Below are positions 9,468 to 20,953 of a stretch of DNA of 64,000 nt, in pieces. Origin of the DNA: Siphonodentalium dalli (lineage: Eukaryota > Mollusca > Scaphopoda > Gadilida > Siphonodentaliidae). The stretch spans positions 7,001,512 through 7,065,511 of the forward strand of contig CP136064.1 in NCBI GenBank assembly GCA_032622095.1, given 5' to 3'. Every line of letters starts with the position of its first letter. The first letter of the stretch is position 1. Made by a program: the position numbers and the translations under genes. The notes beneath the pieces were generated by a model, which worked only from the letters and a program-made list of their open reading frames with translations, ran no database searches and had not been told where the DNA came from.

Positions 9468-12128
9468 CTAATCTGACACCATCTATGGTTGGATAGTTTC
9501 TAACATGTCCATTCAATAAGAAACAGAAAAATAGACCAAAAGCTGGAATATATTCGACTCTTTGTCCTACAAATTGTCTGAAAGCTTGTCTGGAGAGATT
9601 GTGGCACATCCCATGCGACTGAGTCTAATGACGAATACTCACGTTTGAGGCCAGAACCCGGATGTTTTTGTTTATGAGTTCATTATTTATAAACTGAGCT
9701 AATCGGTCAAATATATGATGAAATTCGTGTCCGTAGAACCAAATAAACATATGTGCATTATTGATGGGGCCTCTGTTAGATTAAATCTCATGACATCCCA
9801 GTTAAATCGAGAGTTATATATAGATGAACTTAAACTCTGGTAATAGGTAGGGGTTCGTTGGCCCAATTGTTAGAGCGTTAAACCCTAAACAATAAGGCTG
9901 CAGTTAATAACCCTGCATGTCCTTATGTTGATGCGTGCGATACAATAATTGACAATCGTACCACCATAATAAACCACTCGAGCCCACGACTTATTGACGA
10001 TTATCACACTCGAAATTGCCCTCGCTTGCATCACCTTTGATAGAATGAAGTACCGACCAGCACGGGACATCACCCTTATATCACGGACGTGGCTGGAGGC
10101 TGTCCGTTGGGGTGGCGGTGCTCACCTTGAACAGACCGAACTCATATATTCGCGAAGTACCATTTGCACCCCCGCCTTGAGTTGAAACTTTCCGACAGCT
10201 GGGAATTTTCGACCTGATCTAAGGTTTAAAGATTTCAGACCAAAAAAAAAAAAATTACCAAAGTAAAACAATATACTGATGTTGGTCTAAAACATATTCA
10301 CCACTAATTACTTGGGAAAATCAAACAATGCGAATAATTTCAACCTATATGTGGTGTAAACGTTTCTACTAATGTTGTGTCAGGCCACCTAGTACAAACG
10401 CTATCGCATGCCAAATGGGGTGGGATGCTGAAAAATCGCAAGCCAATTTGCGCGCGATTTAGTTTGCCGTGTCCCGCGTGACTCAACATCGCATGCGAAT
10501 ATGTTTCGATTGTAAAATTCAAAGAAATGTAACTCTAACATACCCGTTATTTAGTAAAAAATCATACCAAAAGAATGACACCACAAAGAGACACGTTTCA
10601 AAAACACTATAGGAAAAATCACTTTTAGGGTGGGTGGGCTTGGGGGAGGCGGACGGCACTGTCTAAGAATTGATATCGAGGCAGTCAGGTCGCGCCAGCG
10701 ACCGCTGCCGCGGGGGCCTGATGGCTCATAAAAACAACTCTATATATAAGCGCCCGCGGCTACCACTTTATAGCATCAAGGGTAGACTGAGCAAATCGAG
10801 ACGGGATGCTGGTCCCGCCAAACTCTCCAGACGGCATCGACATATCAAAACGCATGCGATTCTCGCCTATCGTATCCGTATTTGGACGAGGCATGAAATT
10901 TCCAACTGTTGATAATTACGAGCAACGTTTGAGGTTTGGGTGTGTGTGTGTGTGGGGGGGGGGGGGTGTCTCCACACCCATATGTCACCACATTTCTACC
11001 TAATGTGTAGAAAGTATTTTTGGATAATAAACAAAAAAGAATGAAATAACGCCATTAATGTTGTTTTAATAAATTTAATACATGAACATATCAAGGTAAA
11101 TAAATAAGTAATCTTTGGAGAAAAGGAGACACATGATTTATACACCAATTGCTTGATATAAACTCTTTGTAATGCCAACAACTGAACAAGACATGTAACC
11201 AGAAATACTGTAGCATACGTTGAAGAGTTAATTCGGGAGGTATAGAGTGAAAGCAAATTATTACATCGCCCGTCAAGCAGAAGAGAGTATAATTCTCGTG
11301 GCGGGAAGATATTATGCAATATTTCACATAATTCAGAAATGTCGAATTTCGTACATAGACTGACCCTCGTCCCAATCGGACCACCCGCCCGATTCGTAGT
11401 AATATATATTGCTATATTCTCCTGGTGCTTTACGGGCGAAGTTATAATTTTTCAATCTAGATCTGTTTATTATGCAACATGAGAACAACATAAACGATAT
11501 TTAAAGATGGATTCCAGACTTCCAGTCACAACAACAAAACGAATCTGATATAACCATCGGCTTCTTCGTTCTATTGAAATCATTTTTGAAAGGAAATATT
11601 TCAAAAAATAAAATATTGAAGAAACATATTGTTTAAAGTCCCTCCAAAACATATATACTGTATGAACTCGACGCATAGAAAGTTTAATATCAAACAAAAT
11701 ATCGTCTTTCTTATAGCACCTTCTCCCAACAACTTATTTTATACAATTGAACCTAAATAAATTGTAAAATAGGTTGCGTAAATATTAGTCTGGAACCCTT
11801 AATACATCTTAAATGGAATGTTAATAGGAACGTGAAGAATCAGTAACTTCTATGTCAAGCTACTGTTGTAAATCATTGCTGGTTAGGTAAAGAGAACGAC
11901 ACCGAAGTTGGAATGTCACAGCACATGTGCATTATGACATGTTTCATCGAGAATGTAAACTGCAAACAAACAAGTGAACCTTTGTCAGCTTACAAGACAT
12001 TCCATACGGTTGAAATTTGTTCTGTATTTATAATCAGATTTATATATGCAGTGATGACATGGTTTGGAACAATACGAAATACATTATTAACAACAAACAA
12101 CTCGTTAAAAGTGTTCACAGCCGCATGA
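9468..12128. other. Long stretch without a recognised gene
   Basis: Apart from the diverged duplication with 7140-7440, only low-complexity patches were seen: an A-run at 10242-10254 and a TG/G-rich run at 10940-10967. Short ORFs on both strands have no recognisable domain. No repeat family was identified by eye. Confidence 0.5.
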
Positions 12129-12318
12129 GAAATCCCACGACTAGGTTCTATTGAAATCCCACGACTAGGTTCTATTGAAATCCCACGACTAAGTTATATT
12201 GAAATCCCACGACTAAGTTATATTGAAATCCCACGACTAGGTTCTATTGAAATCCCACGACTAAGTTCTATTGAAATCCCACGACTAAGTTATATTGAAA
12301 TCCCACGACTAAGTTCAG
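12129..12318. repeat. Minisatellite, 24 bp unit, ~8 copies
   Basis: The unit is GAAATCCCACGACTA(G/A)GTT followed by (C/A)TATT. Variants GGTTC, AGTTA and AGTTC are interspersed. Confidence 0.95.
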
Positions 12319-12650
12319 TTGCAATAAATCCAATTAGAGCACAATCCCATTGTTGCAATCGTTCCCTGATTTTTGGTAAAGTACACCAATTCCCAAGGCT
12401 GACGAAGGAATAGTTCAATGATTATCCCATTGTTATGCACCCACAACTCATAACCAACAAATCGCACGGGCGCTTCAAAGTGGGAACAGTCCGTGTTGTT
12501 TCGGACATATCTATTCACATTCAGTTCATGTTAATCATGTTTTTGGGCGTGTCTAACCGGCTATTGTGTCCAATCGCGGCAATCGCACAGCACATTTCCA
12601 GTTTATTGTATTATGTGGGATAAATTGTGCTCTAAGTCGGTCAGAGCACG

Positions 12651-12712
12651 CGAATTGTTCTTTACCAGAATAAATCTCGTCTCCGACTCGATTTATTCTG
12701 GTAAAGAACAAT
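12651..12712. repeat. 62 bp inverted repeat
   Basis: AATTGTTCTTTACCAGAATA is followed by AATC; the inverse GATTTATTCTGGTAAAGAAC then AATT closes the hairpin. The loop is about 14 bp and contains TCGTCTCCGACTC. Confidence 0.85.
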
Positions 12713-12719
12713 TTTCTCT

Positions 12720-13425
12720 CCAATATACAAAAATGTTTAAGTGTAAGGCATTTTACATGGTGTAATCGAATGTTTACCGTGCATTCAATACAAATAATTT
12801 AAAAAATACCGTTCGTTCAATTTTTTTTGGTCAAATATTACCGTGCGTTCAATTATGTTGGAGCACCACGCTTTGAAATCGGGCTCGTATTTCGGGAAAA
12901 CACGAGAGCTTTCCGATGAATGGCAACAAGCCATATTTCCGACTAAATCCTGAAAAGTTACCCATAATTCTGCTGTGGTTAAAGAGTCGATTTCTTAGAG
13001 CATTACTGTAGCAGACGTTATGGTCCCCCAGTGATGTAGAAGTAGCAGACGTTATGGTCCCCTAGTGGCTGTAACATAACGAGCCTCGACATTATAGCTT
13101 TTTTCTACAAATGATTCGAAACGACAAACCCTCGTAATTATTTATAGATCTTCGGATTTGTACGGAATGTTGACGAGCAGAAGAGGTCGATAAATGGCTG
13201 GTACACCTGCCCCATATGAATTCCCGCGTGGTGCAGAATATTTGCTTGTGCCGGAGTGCACCAGGTGAAACAATCGAATCCACACATCAGCAGCGTAAAC
13301 GGGAGCAATGGTTTCTATACATGCGTGGTAATCAATTAGTTCCATTCCATTGTTCAAATCCATTTCGGGATGTCACCTTTGTACATGCTGTTCGTTATAG
13401 CGATGTCACGTGGTTCTAACGGTAG
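12720..13425. other. No gene seen; one short tandem pair
   Basis: A ~35 bp unit with GTAGCAGACGTTATGGTCCC occurs twice at about 13010-13072. Repeated ACCGT(G/T)CGTTCAAT phrases at 12776-12855 suggest an older decayed repeat. No supported ORF. Confidence 0.5.
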
Positions 13426-14130
13426 TGTGACAAGCTACCTGTGTATATGTATCGACCTCGTGTGGTTCTAAATGTAGCTTCACGTATTAGTAGTGATGTT
13501 ACGTGGTTGTAACGGTAGTGCGACATGCTTCACTAAGTCTTGTTGAAAGTGACGTCACGATGTTATAACTGTAGTGTGTCATTCTACATTATGTAGACAG
13601 CGACGTCACATGGTTCTAATGGTAGTGTGGTATGCCACATGTGTATATGTACCGACCTCGTGTGGTTATAACGGTAGTGTGGCATGCTTCACGCGTTAAT
13701 AGTGACGTCACGTGGTTATAAGGGTAGTGTGACAAGCTACCTGTGTATATGTATCGACCTCGTGTGGTTCTAAAGGTAGCTTCACGTATTAGTAGTGATG
13801 TTACGTGGTTGTAACGGTAGTGCGACATGCTTCACTAAGTCTTGTTGAAAGTGACGTCACGATGTTATAACTGTAGTGTGTCATTCTACATTATGTAGAC
13901 AGCGACGTCACATGGTTCTAATGGTAGTGTGGTATGCCACATGTGTATATGTACCGACCTCGTGTGGTTATAACGGTAGTGTGGCATGCTTCACGCGTTA
14001 ATAGTGACGTCACGTGGTTATAAGGGTAGTGTGGCAAGCTTCGCGCGTTAATATCGCTGCCACGAGGTTATAACGGTAGTGTGGCATGTTACACGTGCAA
14101 TTGTAGATAGCGACGTCACATGGTTATAAC
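13403..14130. repeat. Higher-order tandem repeat, 302 bp period built from ~50-75 bp subunits
   Basis: GACAAGCTACCTGTGTATAT occurs at 13429 and again at 13731, and the whole intervening block repeats nearly unchanged for about 302 bp. Subunits share GACGTCAC, (A/G)TGGTTATAACGGTAGTGTG and a TGCTTCAC or TGCCACATG tail. The palindrome TGACGTCA occurs at 13550, 13703, 13852 and 14005. It equals the cAMP-response-element core, but here it is simply part of a repeat unit. Confidence 0.85.
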
Positions 14131-14159
14131 GGTAGTGCATTCTACACATGTTACCTTAT

Positions 14160-14730
14160 AATGTTCGCTTTAAAATTTGTCCCTGTACAAAATTATGTCG
14201 ATAAATACGTTTCCACAATCATTATATGTCCCAAAACGGTATAAGGTAGAAATAAAGAGCGTTTGTTTCACCCCTGTGCGAAACATTTTAAACAGAGATC
14301 AAAAATGGCTGTGACCATGAAGCCTGTGTATCAATATTTCGTGTATTTGTCAACCTATCTTATACCTTCTTCCATAATATTGGAAGCCAGAATTATCAAA
14401 CTTAAATTAGTGTTCTTACGAATCCGGGCGATACCCCCCACCCCCCCCCCCCCGGTGAGTGAATATCGCTCCGAAGGCAGCAGAGAGCATTATATGTAAA
14501 TTTTAGTTCAGACAAAGTTGATGGCTTATAGCTATAGGTCGGTACAGCTTTCTCACAATGAACAGTCTGTCGCATTAGGAAGCAATACACAATGTTAGTA
14601 AAACGCCAGGCGGAATATACTCACAATCGATTGTACCCTGGCGTATACGAACAGTCCATTATATATATAATGCTCTATGTCTATGATGTATAGGGCTATG
14701 AACAGATAACCATTTCTATACTAAATACTC
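14160..14730. other. No gene seen
   Basis: Contains an AAATAAAGAGCG motif (about 14250) like the ends of the 5066-5944 element, and a C-run at 14438-14454. No supported ORF. Confidence 0.45.
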
Positions 14731-15131
14731 TTAACCCTTTACCCAACAAACCGGCCAAAACCGGCCAAATAAAGCTTCAACAGCCTAAAATATCTTCGGT
14801 CTGTCTCAATAGAACCATACAAATATGGATATCATTGGAACCGGCTCCTTGACCACATTGTGATAGTTACAGTTATGCCCTGTGCCAATGCATTCTCTTA
14901 TATATGCGAGTCGACCATAGGTCGCCTCGCATATATAAGAGAATGCATTGGCCTAAAACAAATTTTTTTTTTAACACTTTTTACCATTTTTTCTTACATT
15001 CTTTAACAATTTTATAATTTTTAATGTGTTAAGCCAATGCATTCTCTTATTTATGCGAGGCGACCTATGGTCGACTCGCATATATAAGAGAACGCATTGG
15101 CACAGGGCCGTTCTGTTGGGTAAATGGTTAA
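14731..15131 (+). mobile_element. TTAA-flanked MITE (piggyBac-like), copy 3
   Basis: Left end TTAACCCTTTACCCAACA; right end TGTTGGGTAAATGGTTAA (one mismatch). The long arm is on the left. Palindromes are at 14884-14952 and 15033-15101; the second has a TTTATGCG change in one arm. The spacer has T-runs and CTTACATTCTTTAACAA, as in copies 4 and 5. Confidence 0.9.
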
Positions 15132-15135
15132 CCCT

Positions 15136-15563
15136 TAGGAAACGTTCAGCAGTTTGTTGAACTTATTATCTGAACATTTCGCACCAGTTAAAGAGATGAT
15201 AAACACTCCAGTAGGGTGATCAAATAGAACTGGAGAATAATCTTGTTAAAAGTAGTAATTTAAAACAAATAGTATATCCAAATTGACAACACACATCGTC
15301 ATTCTTATATATTAATGAAATGCAGTGACTCTCGATGGCGAAATAATTTTCGTAATTGTATCGCCGATAGTTGCGTCGCGAATTTGGAAGTAAATATTTA
15401 CATTTGAGCGTAGTTCAGACTATTATTTTCTTCGGAATGATACGGTCGATTTGCTTCTGAGTTTTGGTTATGTTAGTAGAATGCTACATTCCCCCGTGAA
15501 GACATGGTGCCTGAATACTAACTTACCAGTTTTACGTACCCGAACAAGTGCGTAATATGTCTT
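15136..15563 (+). repeat. Dispersed repeat, best-preserved plus copy
   Basis: It aligns in inverted orientation with 46034-46390 over about 380 bp (CACTC(A/C)AGTAGGGTGA, AATTGACAACACACA, TTAATGAAATGCAGTGACTC and GTTAGTAGAATGCTACAT blocks). Its right half also matches 1-173. The extreme left (GTTGAACTTATTATCTGAAC, about 15158) recurs inverted at 16085-16108, which might be the other end of a ~1 kb element. The class is unknown. Confidence 0.65.
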
Positions 15564-16600
15564 TAGTATGAATCATCCTGAACGTATATTATCTGTTTGC
15601 TATCTGTCGTCTGATCACATGTCCTGGACACCCCTCCAGACATGTCCATGTGTATACTTTGATAAATGAATGGAAGAATCCATTTAGTATAGAAAATGGT
15701 AACCTGATTCTGGTGACACCTGCTTTCTGATACTTGTAATCCACCCCACCATACAAGAAAGCACGATGCGTCAAATAAACTTGCAAACATTAAATATAGT
15801 TTTGTCAACATTTCATAACAGTGGCGTGATTGTGTGATTCTTAGTGCTAACGTTCTAAATAGTCGATTGTGTTATGAATATTTGATAAGATATTTCTGCA
15901 AGAGCAATGATTATTTAATTCTCGTATATTTGTTTTCTGGTTTCTCGCGAGATCTGATGAACGAATTACGCCAGGCTATACATATGTATAGCTGTGTGTG
16001 AATTTGAGTGAATATAATAACTGAAACAAAAACTAAATTGGTAAATATAGAAGTATTCATACATGTATCCATTGAAGGGGAATGTTCAGATAATAAGTTC
16101 AACCTGACAGCCGATTGTTTAACTTATTATCTTAACCTTCTATAAGGGAACTACTCGTCAATGAGTATTATCAAAGACCGGGATGAAAGGAACTGAACCA
16201 CGACACACTGAATGGTTTCAGGACGATTAATGTTTGGTCCGAGACCAAACATGGGTCGAGGAAGACTCGCTGTAAGAAGCTAGATTATATCGCTACAACC
16301 AACGTATTCCTGCAATATTTCCCGTTATTATATGACTGTTTTCCCACCCCGAAGGGATTCACACGAACATCGGGATTCACACATTTTGATTAATTGCTCT
16401 GCCGGTCAAAATCCAAAGACCCAGATCCATCTTCTAGTCATTGCTTATAATCACATTCCATTAGATTTACGGCACATCAAGCTGAAATATCCCTAAAATT
16501 TTGGCCAGAATTAAACGAGACAATTGATCCCAACGCAAATGAGCCCAAAATCAAATCACGCAGACGTATAAATAAACCGGGGTCAAAACAGCTGATTGGA
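15564..16600. other. No gene seen
   Basis: Short ORFs without recognisable domains. The inverted match to the left end of the preceding repeat at 16085-16108 is the only structure noted. Confidence 0.45.
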
Positions 16601-16604
16601 AAAT

Positions 16605-17640
16605 TCGACAACTTGTGTTGAAAATGCACCCAAATATGACAACACCCGGCGAGCGCGTTATCAACTCGAAGTGACGCAAGTGGGTTCGTTTTTTTCTATG
16701 TAGAGACGGCTTCAATTATTGCTTGATAAACGTTGGAAACATTCGTGTAAATAGTATCTCAATTTGTACTGATTCTTACGGACGCTATTTGTGTGTATGT
16801 AGATGATGTGTGATGCGACTACTTGTGCTGAAAATGCACCCAAATATATAACAACACCCTGCGAGGGTGTTATCAACTTGAAGTGACGCAGGCATGTTCA
16901 TTTCTTTTTTTAAATGAAACGGAGGCTTCAATTATTGCTTGATAAACCTTGGTAACATTCGTGTAAATAGTATCACGATTTGTACTGATTCTTACGGACG
17001 CTATTTGTGTGGATGTAGACGATGTGTGATTCGACAACTTGTGTTGAAAACACACCCAAATATAACAACACCCAGCGAGCGCGTTATCAACTTGAAGTGA
17101 CGCAAGTGGGTTCGTTTCTTTTTTTTATGAAGTGACGGCTTCACTTATTGCTTGATAAACCTTGGAAACATTCGTGTAAATAGTATCTCGATTTGTACTG
17201 ATTCTTACGGACGCTATTTGTGTGGATGTAGACGATGTGTATTCGACAACTTGTGTTGAAAATGCACCCAAATATAACAATACCCGGCGAGAGAGTTGTC
17301 ATCTTGAAGTGACGCTTGTGGGTTAATTTCTGTTTTTATGAAGTGACGGCTTCAATTATTGCTTGATAAACCTTGGAAACTTTCGTGTAAACAGTATCAC
17401 GATTTGTACTGATTCTTACGGACGCTACTTGTGTGGATGTAGACGATGTGTGATTCGACAACCCAAATATAACAACACCCGGCGAGCGCGTTATCAACTT
17501 GAAGTAACGCAGGTGGGTTAATTTCTGTTTTTATGAAGTGACGGCTTCAATTATTGCTTGAAACACCTTGGAAACATTCGTATTAACAGTATTGCGATTC
17601 TTACGGGCGCTAATGGAGTGAATGTAGATAGTGTGTGTTT
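16605..17640. repeat. Tandem array, ~205-215 bp unit, ~5 copies
   Basis: Every unit carries CGACAACTTGTGTTGAAAA, CACCCAAATATAACAACACC, GTTATCAACTTGAAGTGACG, TCAATTATTGCTTGATAAAC, CATTCGTGTAAATAGTATC and TGATTCTTACGGACGCTA. The last unit is shortened and diverged. This could be a local satellite or a tandemly duplicated element. No ORF persists through the units. Confidence 0.9.
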
Positions 17641-17682
17641 CAAAGACAATCGATCGCAACAAGAAGTGACTATTTCGAACAT

Positions 17683-17790
17683 GCCTGTCATTTGCATAAT
17701 GCGGTCCCCAGATGGTGAATGGAGTGACGCTATCCCACACAGCGGTCTATCATAACTAAATTCACCCTCTGGGGACCCCATTGTGCATAG
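17683..17790. repeat. Single-hairpin relative of the 934-1204 palindrome
   Basis: It contains CTGTCATTTGCATAATGCGG then CCCCAGATGGTGAAT, and the inverse arm TTCACCCTCTGGGGACCCCA. The arms are more diverged than in the first copy. Confidence 0.75.
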
Positions 17791-17975
17791 ACTCATCTCC
17801 TATGGTAGACAGAGACTCAGATTGATGTTTCCAAACGGTGAATATTGTGATGTAAACCCATTGGTAACCTCGTCTAAGCAATATGTCGTCTGTCAATTTG
17901 GGGATAAAGAATAACTAAACTAAAAAAAAGAAGAATATATGTGAAGAAGTTTCTATAGAACATGAGTCAAAAACA

Positions 17976-18082
17976 GAATGAGGACTCCAGAGGGTGGATT
18001 TAGTGATGCCAGCCAGCTATGCGCGATAGCGTCATTAAATTCACCCTCTGGGGACCTCATTCGGCAAATGACAGGCACAATA
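17976..18082. repeat. Second single-hairpin relative of the 934-1204 palindrome
   Basis: Left arm CAGAATGAGGACTCCAGAGG; right arm TTCACCCTCTGGGGACCTCA, followed by GGCAAATGACAGGCACA. The shared outer CAAATGACAG confirms the family. Confidence 0.8.
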
Positions 18083-18394
18083 AACTCACACTTGAGCAGG
18101 ACCAACAAGTTGGGCATAAATCAATACGCTATGTTCATAATGGTTTGAGAAATATGGATGCTGATTTGCTTGCGTTCCATATAATTTGTGAATGCAAATA
18201 CTCCTCTGATTTCTATGCGAAAACTTAAGTACCCGGATATCAAAATGTATGATCACTTGACAAATATATGAAAATATTTGATAGCATATAGGTACGTGGA
18301 GCGAAGAATGATTACACGAGAGAGCAAATGGAAATATATACATTCAGATGTGACACCAGTCAGGCTTAGATGGTAGAACCCCACGAATTGACAA

Positions 18395-18769
18395 ACACAG
18401 TATTAAAGGGGCACTGTACACTAAATCCGACCATTTATGGGACCATCTCCTTTTATACTCAAACAGAATATATGCAAACAAATGAATGAATTTGAGCCAT
18501 GGAAGAGTGCAAAATACACTCATTTACCATATGAACGATACAAACAACGTGGTAATTATAACGAAAATGATTTTATGACTCCAGCCATAAATGAATTTTT
18601 TCATTATAATTACCATGTTGTTTGTGTCGTTCATAGAGCACATGAGTGAATCGTGCACTGATCTATGGCTCAAATTCATTCATTTGTTATATATATATTG
18701 TTGATTAGTAAAATGAGATGGTCCCATAAATGGTCGGATTTAGTGTACAGTCCCCCTTTAATACTGTGT
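18395..18769. mobile_element. 375 bp foldback element
   Basis: The ends ACACAGTATTAAAGGGGCAC and its inverse (about 18748-18769) begin long arms of roughly 150 bp each. The arms include GTACACTAAATCCGACCAT, GGTAATTATAACGAAAATGA with inverse sequence, and ATGAATGAATTTGAGCCAT. Arms are about 85-90% complementary by eye. The TTTAGTGTACA end motif is shared with the short element at 20112-20196. It encodes nothing and is a probable MITE. Confidence 0.85.
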
Positions 18770-18837
18770 GATTCCCCCCCTTTAAGAATATATCAATAAA
18801 CAAGATTCATAAACATGACAAAACAACTATTATACGT

Positions 18838-19203
18838 CGTAGTGAACGCTCAGGCGACCACGATTCAATCGTAAGTGAACGCTCAGGCGACCACGATTCA
18901 ATCGTAAGTGAACGTTCAGGCGACCACGATTCAATCGTAAGTGAACGCTCAGGCGACCACGATTCAATCGTAAGTGAACGTTCAGGCGACCAAGATTCAA
19001 TCGTAAGTGAACGTTCAGGCGACCACGATTCAATCGTAAGTGAACGTTCAGGCGACCACGATTCAATCGTAAGTGAACGTTCAGGCGACCATGATTCAAT
19101 CGTAAGTGAACGTTCAGGAGACCACGATTCAATCGTAAGTGAACGTTCAGGCGACCACGATTCAATCGTAAGTGAACGTTCAGGAGACCACGATTCAATC
19201 GTA
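18838..19203. repeat. Minisatellite, 33 bp unit, ~11 copies
   Basis: The unit is GTGAACGTTCAGGCGACCAC followed by GATTCAATCGTAA. GCTC/GTTC and GGCG/GGAG variants alternate. The 33 bp period creates a 122-codon minus-strand ORF that is not a gene. A lone inverted unit is at 19381-19416. Confidence 0.95.
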
Positions 19204-19380
19204 AGGTGGAGGAATCGGGCCCGACAAAATCGTGGATAGTTGTTTGTTCACACGATTGCGATGTCGTCGTACATGATGATATCGTATAGGTTGTTCGTCA
19301 GCATTTCGAATCTAAAATCAAACAGTGCTTGATATTATTTTTTAACTTGCGATATTGACGTGAGCATGCGTAAATCCTTT

Positions 19381-19416
19381 CACTTACGATCGAGTCGTGG
19401 TCGTCTGAACGTTCAC
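19381..19416 (-). repeat. Lone inverted copy of the 33 bp unit
   Basis: Read on the minus strand it gives GTGAACGTTCAGACGACCAC then GACTCGATCGTAAGTG, which is one unit of the upstream array in opposite orientation about 180 bp away. Confidence 0.85.
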
Positions 19417-19513
19417 ATATAGTGTATGTTATGCCAGCGCTATACAAGCGGAGATATTCATAATTAACCAATTAATGACAGGAGCTGCGCTTGTAAAGCA
19501 TTAAATATACTGT

Positions 19514-19716
19514 GCCAATGCGTTCTCTTATATATGTGAGTCTCAATATATGGAAGACTCGCACATATAACAGAATGCATTGGCACAGGGTATTGCAAAA
19601 TTTCAGGAAGCTTGGCTAACAAGGTCAATGTAATTAGTGTTAGGCCAATGTATTCTCTTTTATATGCGCGAGGCTCCCTATATGGGAGACTCGCATATAT
19701 AAGAGAATGCATTGGC
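19514..19716. mobile_element. Palindrome pair with variant cores and different flanks
   Basis: Two palindromes (19514-19584 and 19644-19716) share GCCAATGC(A/G)TTCTCTTATAT arms with the MITE family. Their centres differ (GAGTCTCAATATATGGAAGACTC and a CTCCCTATATGGGAG type). Both are followed by GCACAGGGT and an (A)AAAT(T/G)TCAGGAAGCT flank. No TTAA TIR is present. This is a distinct subfamily. Confidence 0.75.
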
Positions 19717-19965
19717 ACAGGGTTTTCCCAAAATGTCAGGAAGCTCCAGCCATGGAATGGTTAATCGTTAAGGTGATATTTCCAAATGATTATAGTTATG
19801 CTGCCATTTGACATTTCTCCATCGCAGATATAGAATGTTATAGTATGTCGATGACTGCAGTGCGAAGTATCACTTAGTATCATCCACGCATGGCTAACAC
19901 TTCAGTGCGAGTTGCATCCATTAACCAATGACATTCAGCAAATATGTCGTAAACTGGCAGCCCCA

Positions 19966-20092
19966 TTATAACACTATTTGTGTCAACCAATTCAGCGCCA
20001 TTATAACACTATTTGTGTCAACCAATTCAGCGCCATTATAACACTATTTGTGTCAACCAGCGCCATTATAACACTATTTGTGTCAACCAATT
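19966..20092. repeat. Short tandem repeat, 26-35 bp unit, 4 copies
   Basis: The unit is CCATTATAACACTATTTGTG then TCAACCA, with the ATTCAGCG linker present or absent. Confidence 0.9.
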
Positions 20093-20111
20093 CAAAAGTT
20101 TCAGTTCGCGG

Positions 20112-20196
20112 GGTTAAAGGGAGACTGTATCCTAAATCCAGTATAAAAGAAGATGATCCGATAAATCGCTGGATTTAGTGTACATTAGTACCCCTT
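20112..20196. mobile_element. Short relative of the 375 bp foldback element
   Basis: The ends GTTAAAGGGAGACTGTATCC and GGATTTAGTGTACA...CCCCTTTA pair with each other and match the terminal sequence of 18395-18769. The interior is only about 40 bp. It is probably a deletion derivative. Confidence 0.6.
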
Positions 20197-20830
20197 TATT
20201 CATGCACATGATGAGAGCGCAAACGAAAGTATATGTTCACCCAGCTGGCAACATTGTCTGGCAAACGTTCATTCAATTCTTCGCAGAGACTGCACCCTTT
20301 TGCGTGACAAGTTTTCGATTTACAGAATTATTTCTGTTGTTTTCGCTTTTGTTAAAGCTAAGAAATGCCACGATTTCGTGAACAGGTTAGCTAAAGGCTA
20401 ATTTCAGGTAAATGCCATTTGCAGACTTCATGTAATTTAAAGTGACGTGAAACACTCCACTAATGTACTGAAAACGGAACAAAGAATCGTGCCAAAATAA
20501 GTTATTTTCATAAATTTGATATCAAAATAGGCAGAAAACCGAGTCATTGCTGCTATAAATGAATTACTTGCAGTGACTACTGTTTGCGGAATCATTCCCC
20601 GTAATGTTTATGCCCCAAAATGAGTCCCGAATAAAGTAGTAAATATTCACATTTGTGCGTAGATCAAAACGTTGTATTCTCTGAAATGGCACTTTTAATG
20701 CATTTTAAAATTAATGTGTCGTCCTTATCTCAGCATAAACCTCTACGACGACTCGCATGCAAAAATTACAGGCAATTTGCCAGCATATGAACATACCCTC
20801 ACATGGCATAACGATATTGGATTTTGTGTT
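20197..20830. other. No gene seen; weak dispersed-repeat fragment
   Basis: About 20605-20705 has scattered matches (GTAAATATTCACATTTGTGCG) to the 15.3 kb dispersed repeat. It lies downstream of the minus-strand gene at 20954-22948. I could not identify that gene's polyadenylation signal here with confidence. Confidence 0.4.
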
Positions 20831-20930
20831 GTTGAGACAATGCACATTTTTAGATTGGAATGGGAATCGATCCCCGGTCCGTGACGGCCAGCACGCCTTG
20901 TGATGCAAGTCCGACGTCAATACCACAATT
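20831..20930 (-). mobile_element. tRNA-derived SINE, copy 3
   Basis: On the minus strand it shows GTGGTATTGACGTCGGACTT, a GCGTGCTGGCCGTCACGG variable region and a B-box-like GGGGATCGATTCCC. The tail ends TGCATTGTCTCAACAAC. It has the same order and tail as 411-527. The copy ends about 25 bp from the stop codon of the neighbouring gene, so it probably lies in its 3' UTR or terminator region. Confidence 0.6.
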
Positions 20931-20953
20931 ATTATGGAATTATTACCTGACAA

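Noticed and set aside
13550-14012. A true cAMP-responsive enhancer
   Set aside because: TGACGTCA recurs only because it is part of the 302 bp repeat, and no gene lies nearby.
18830-19198. 122-codon minus-strand ORF with an 11-residue repeat
   Set aside because: Artefact of the 33 bp minisatellite.
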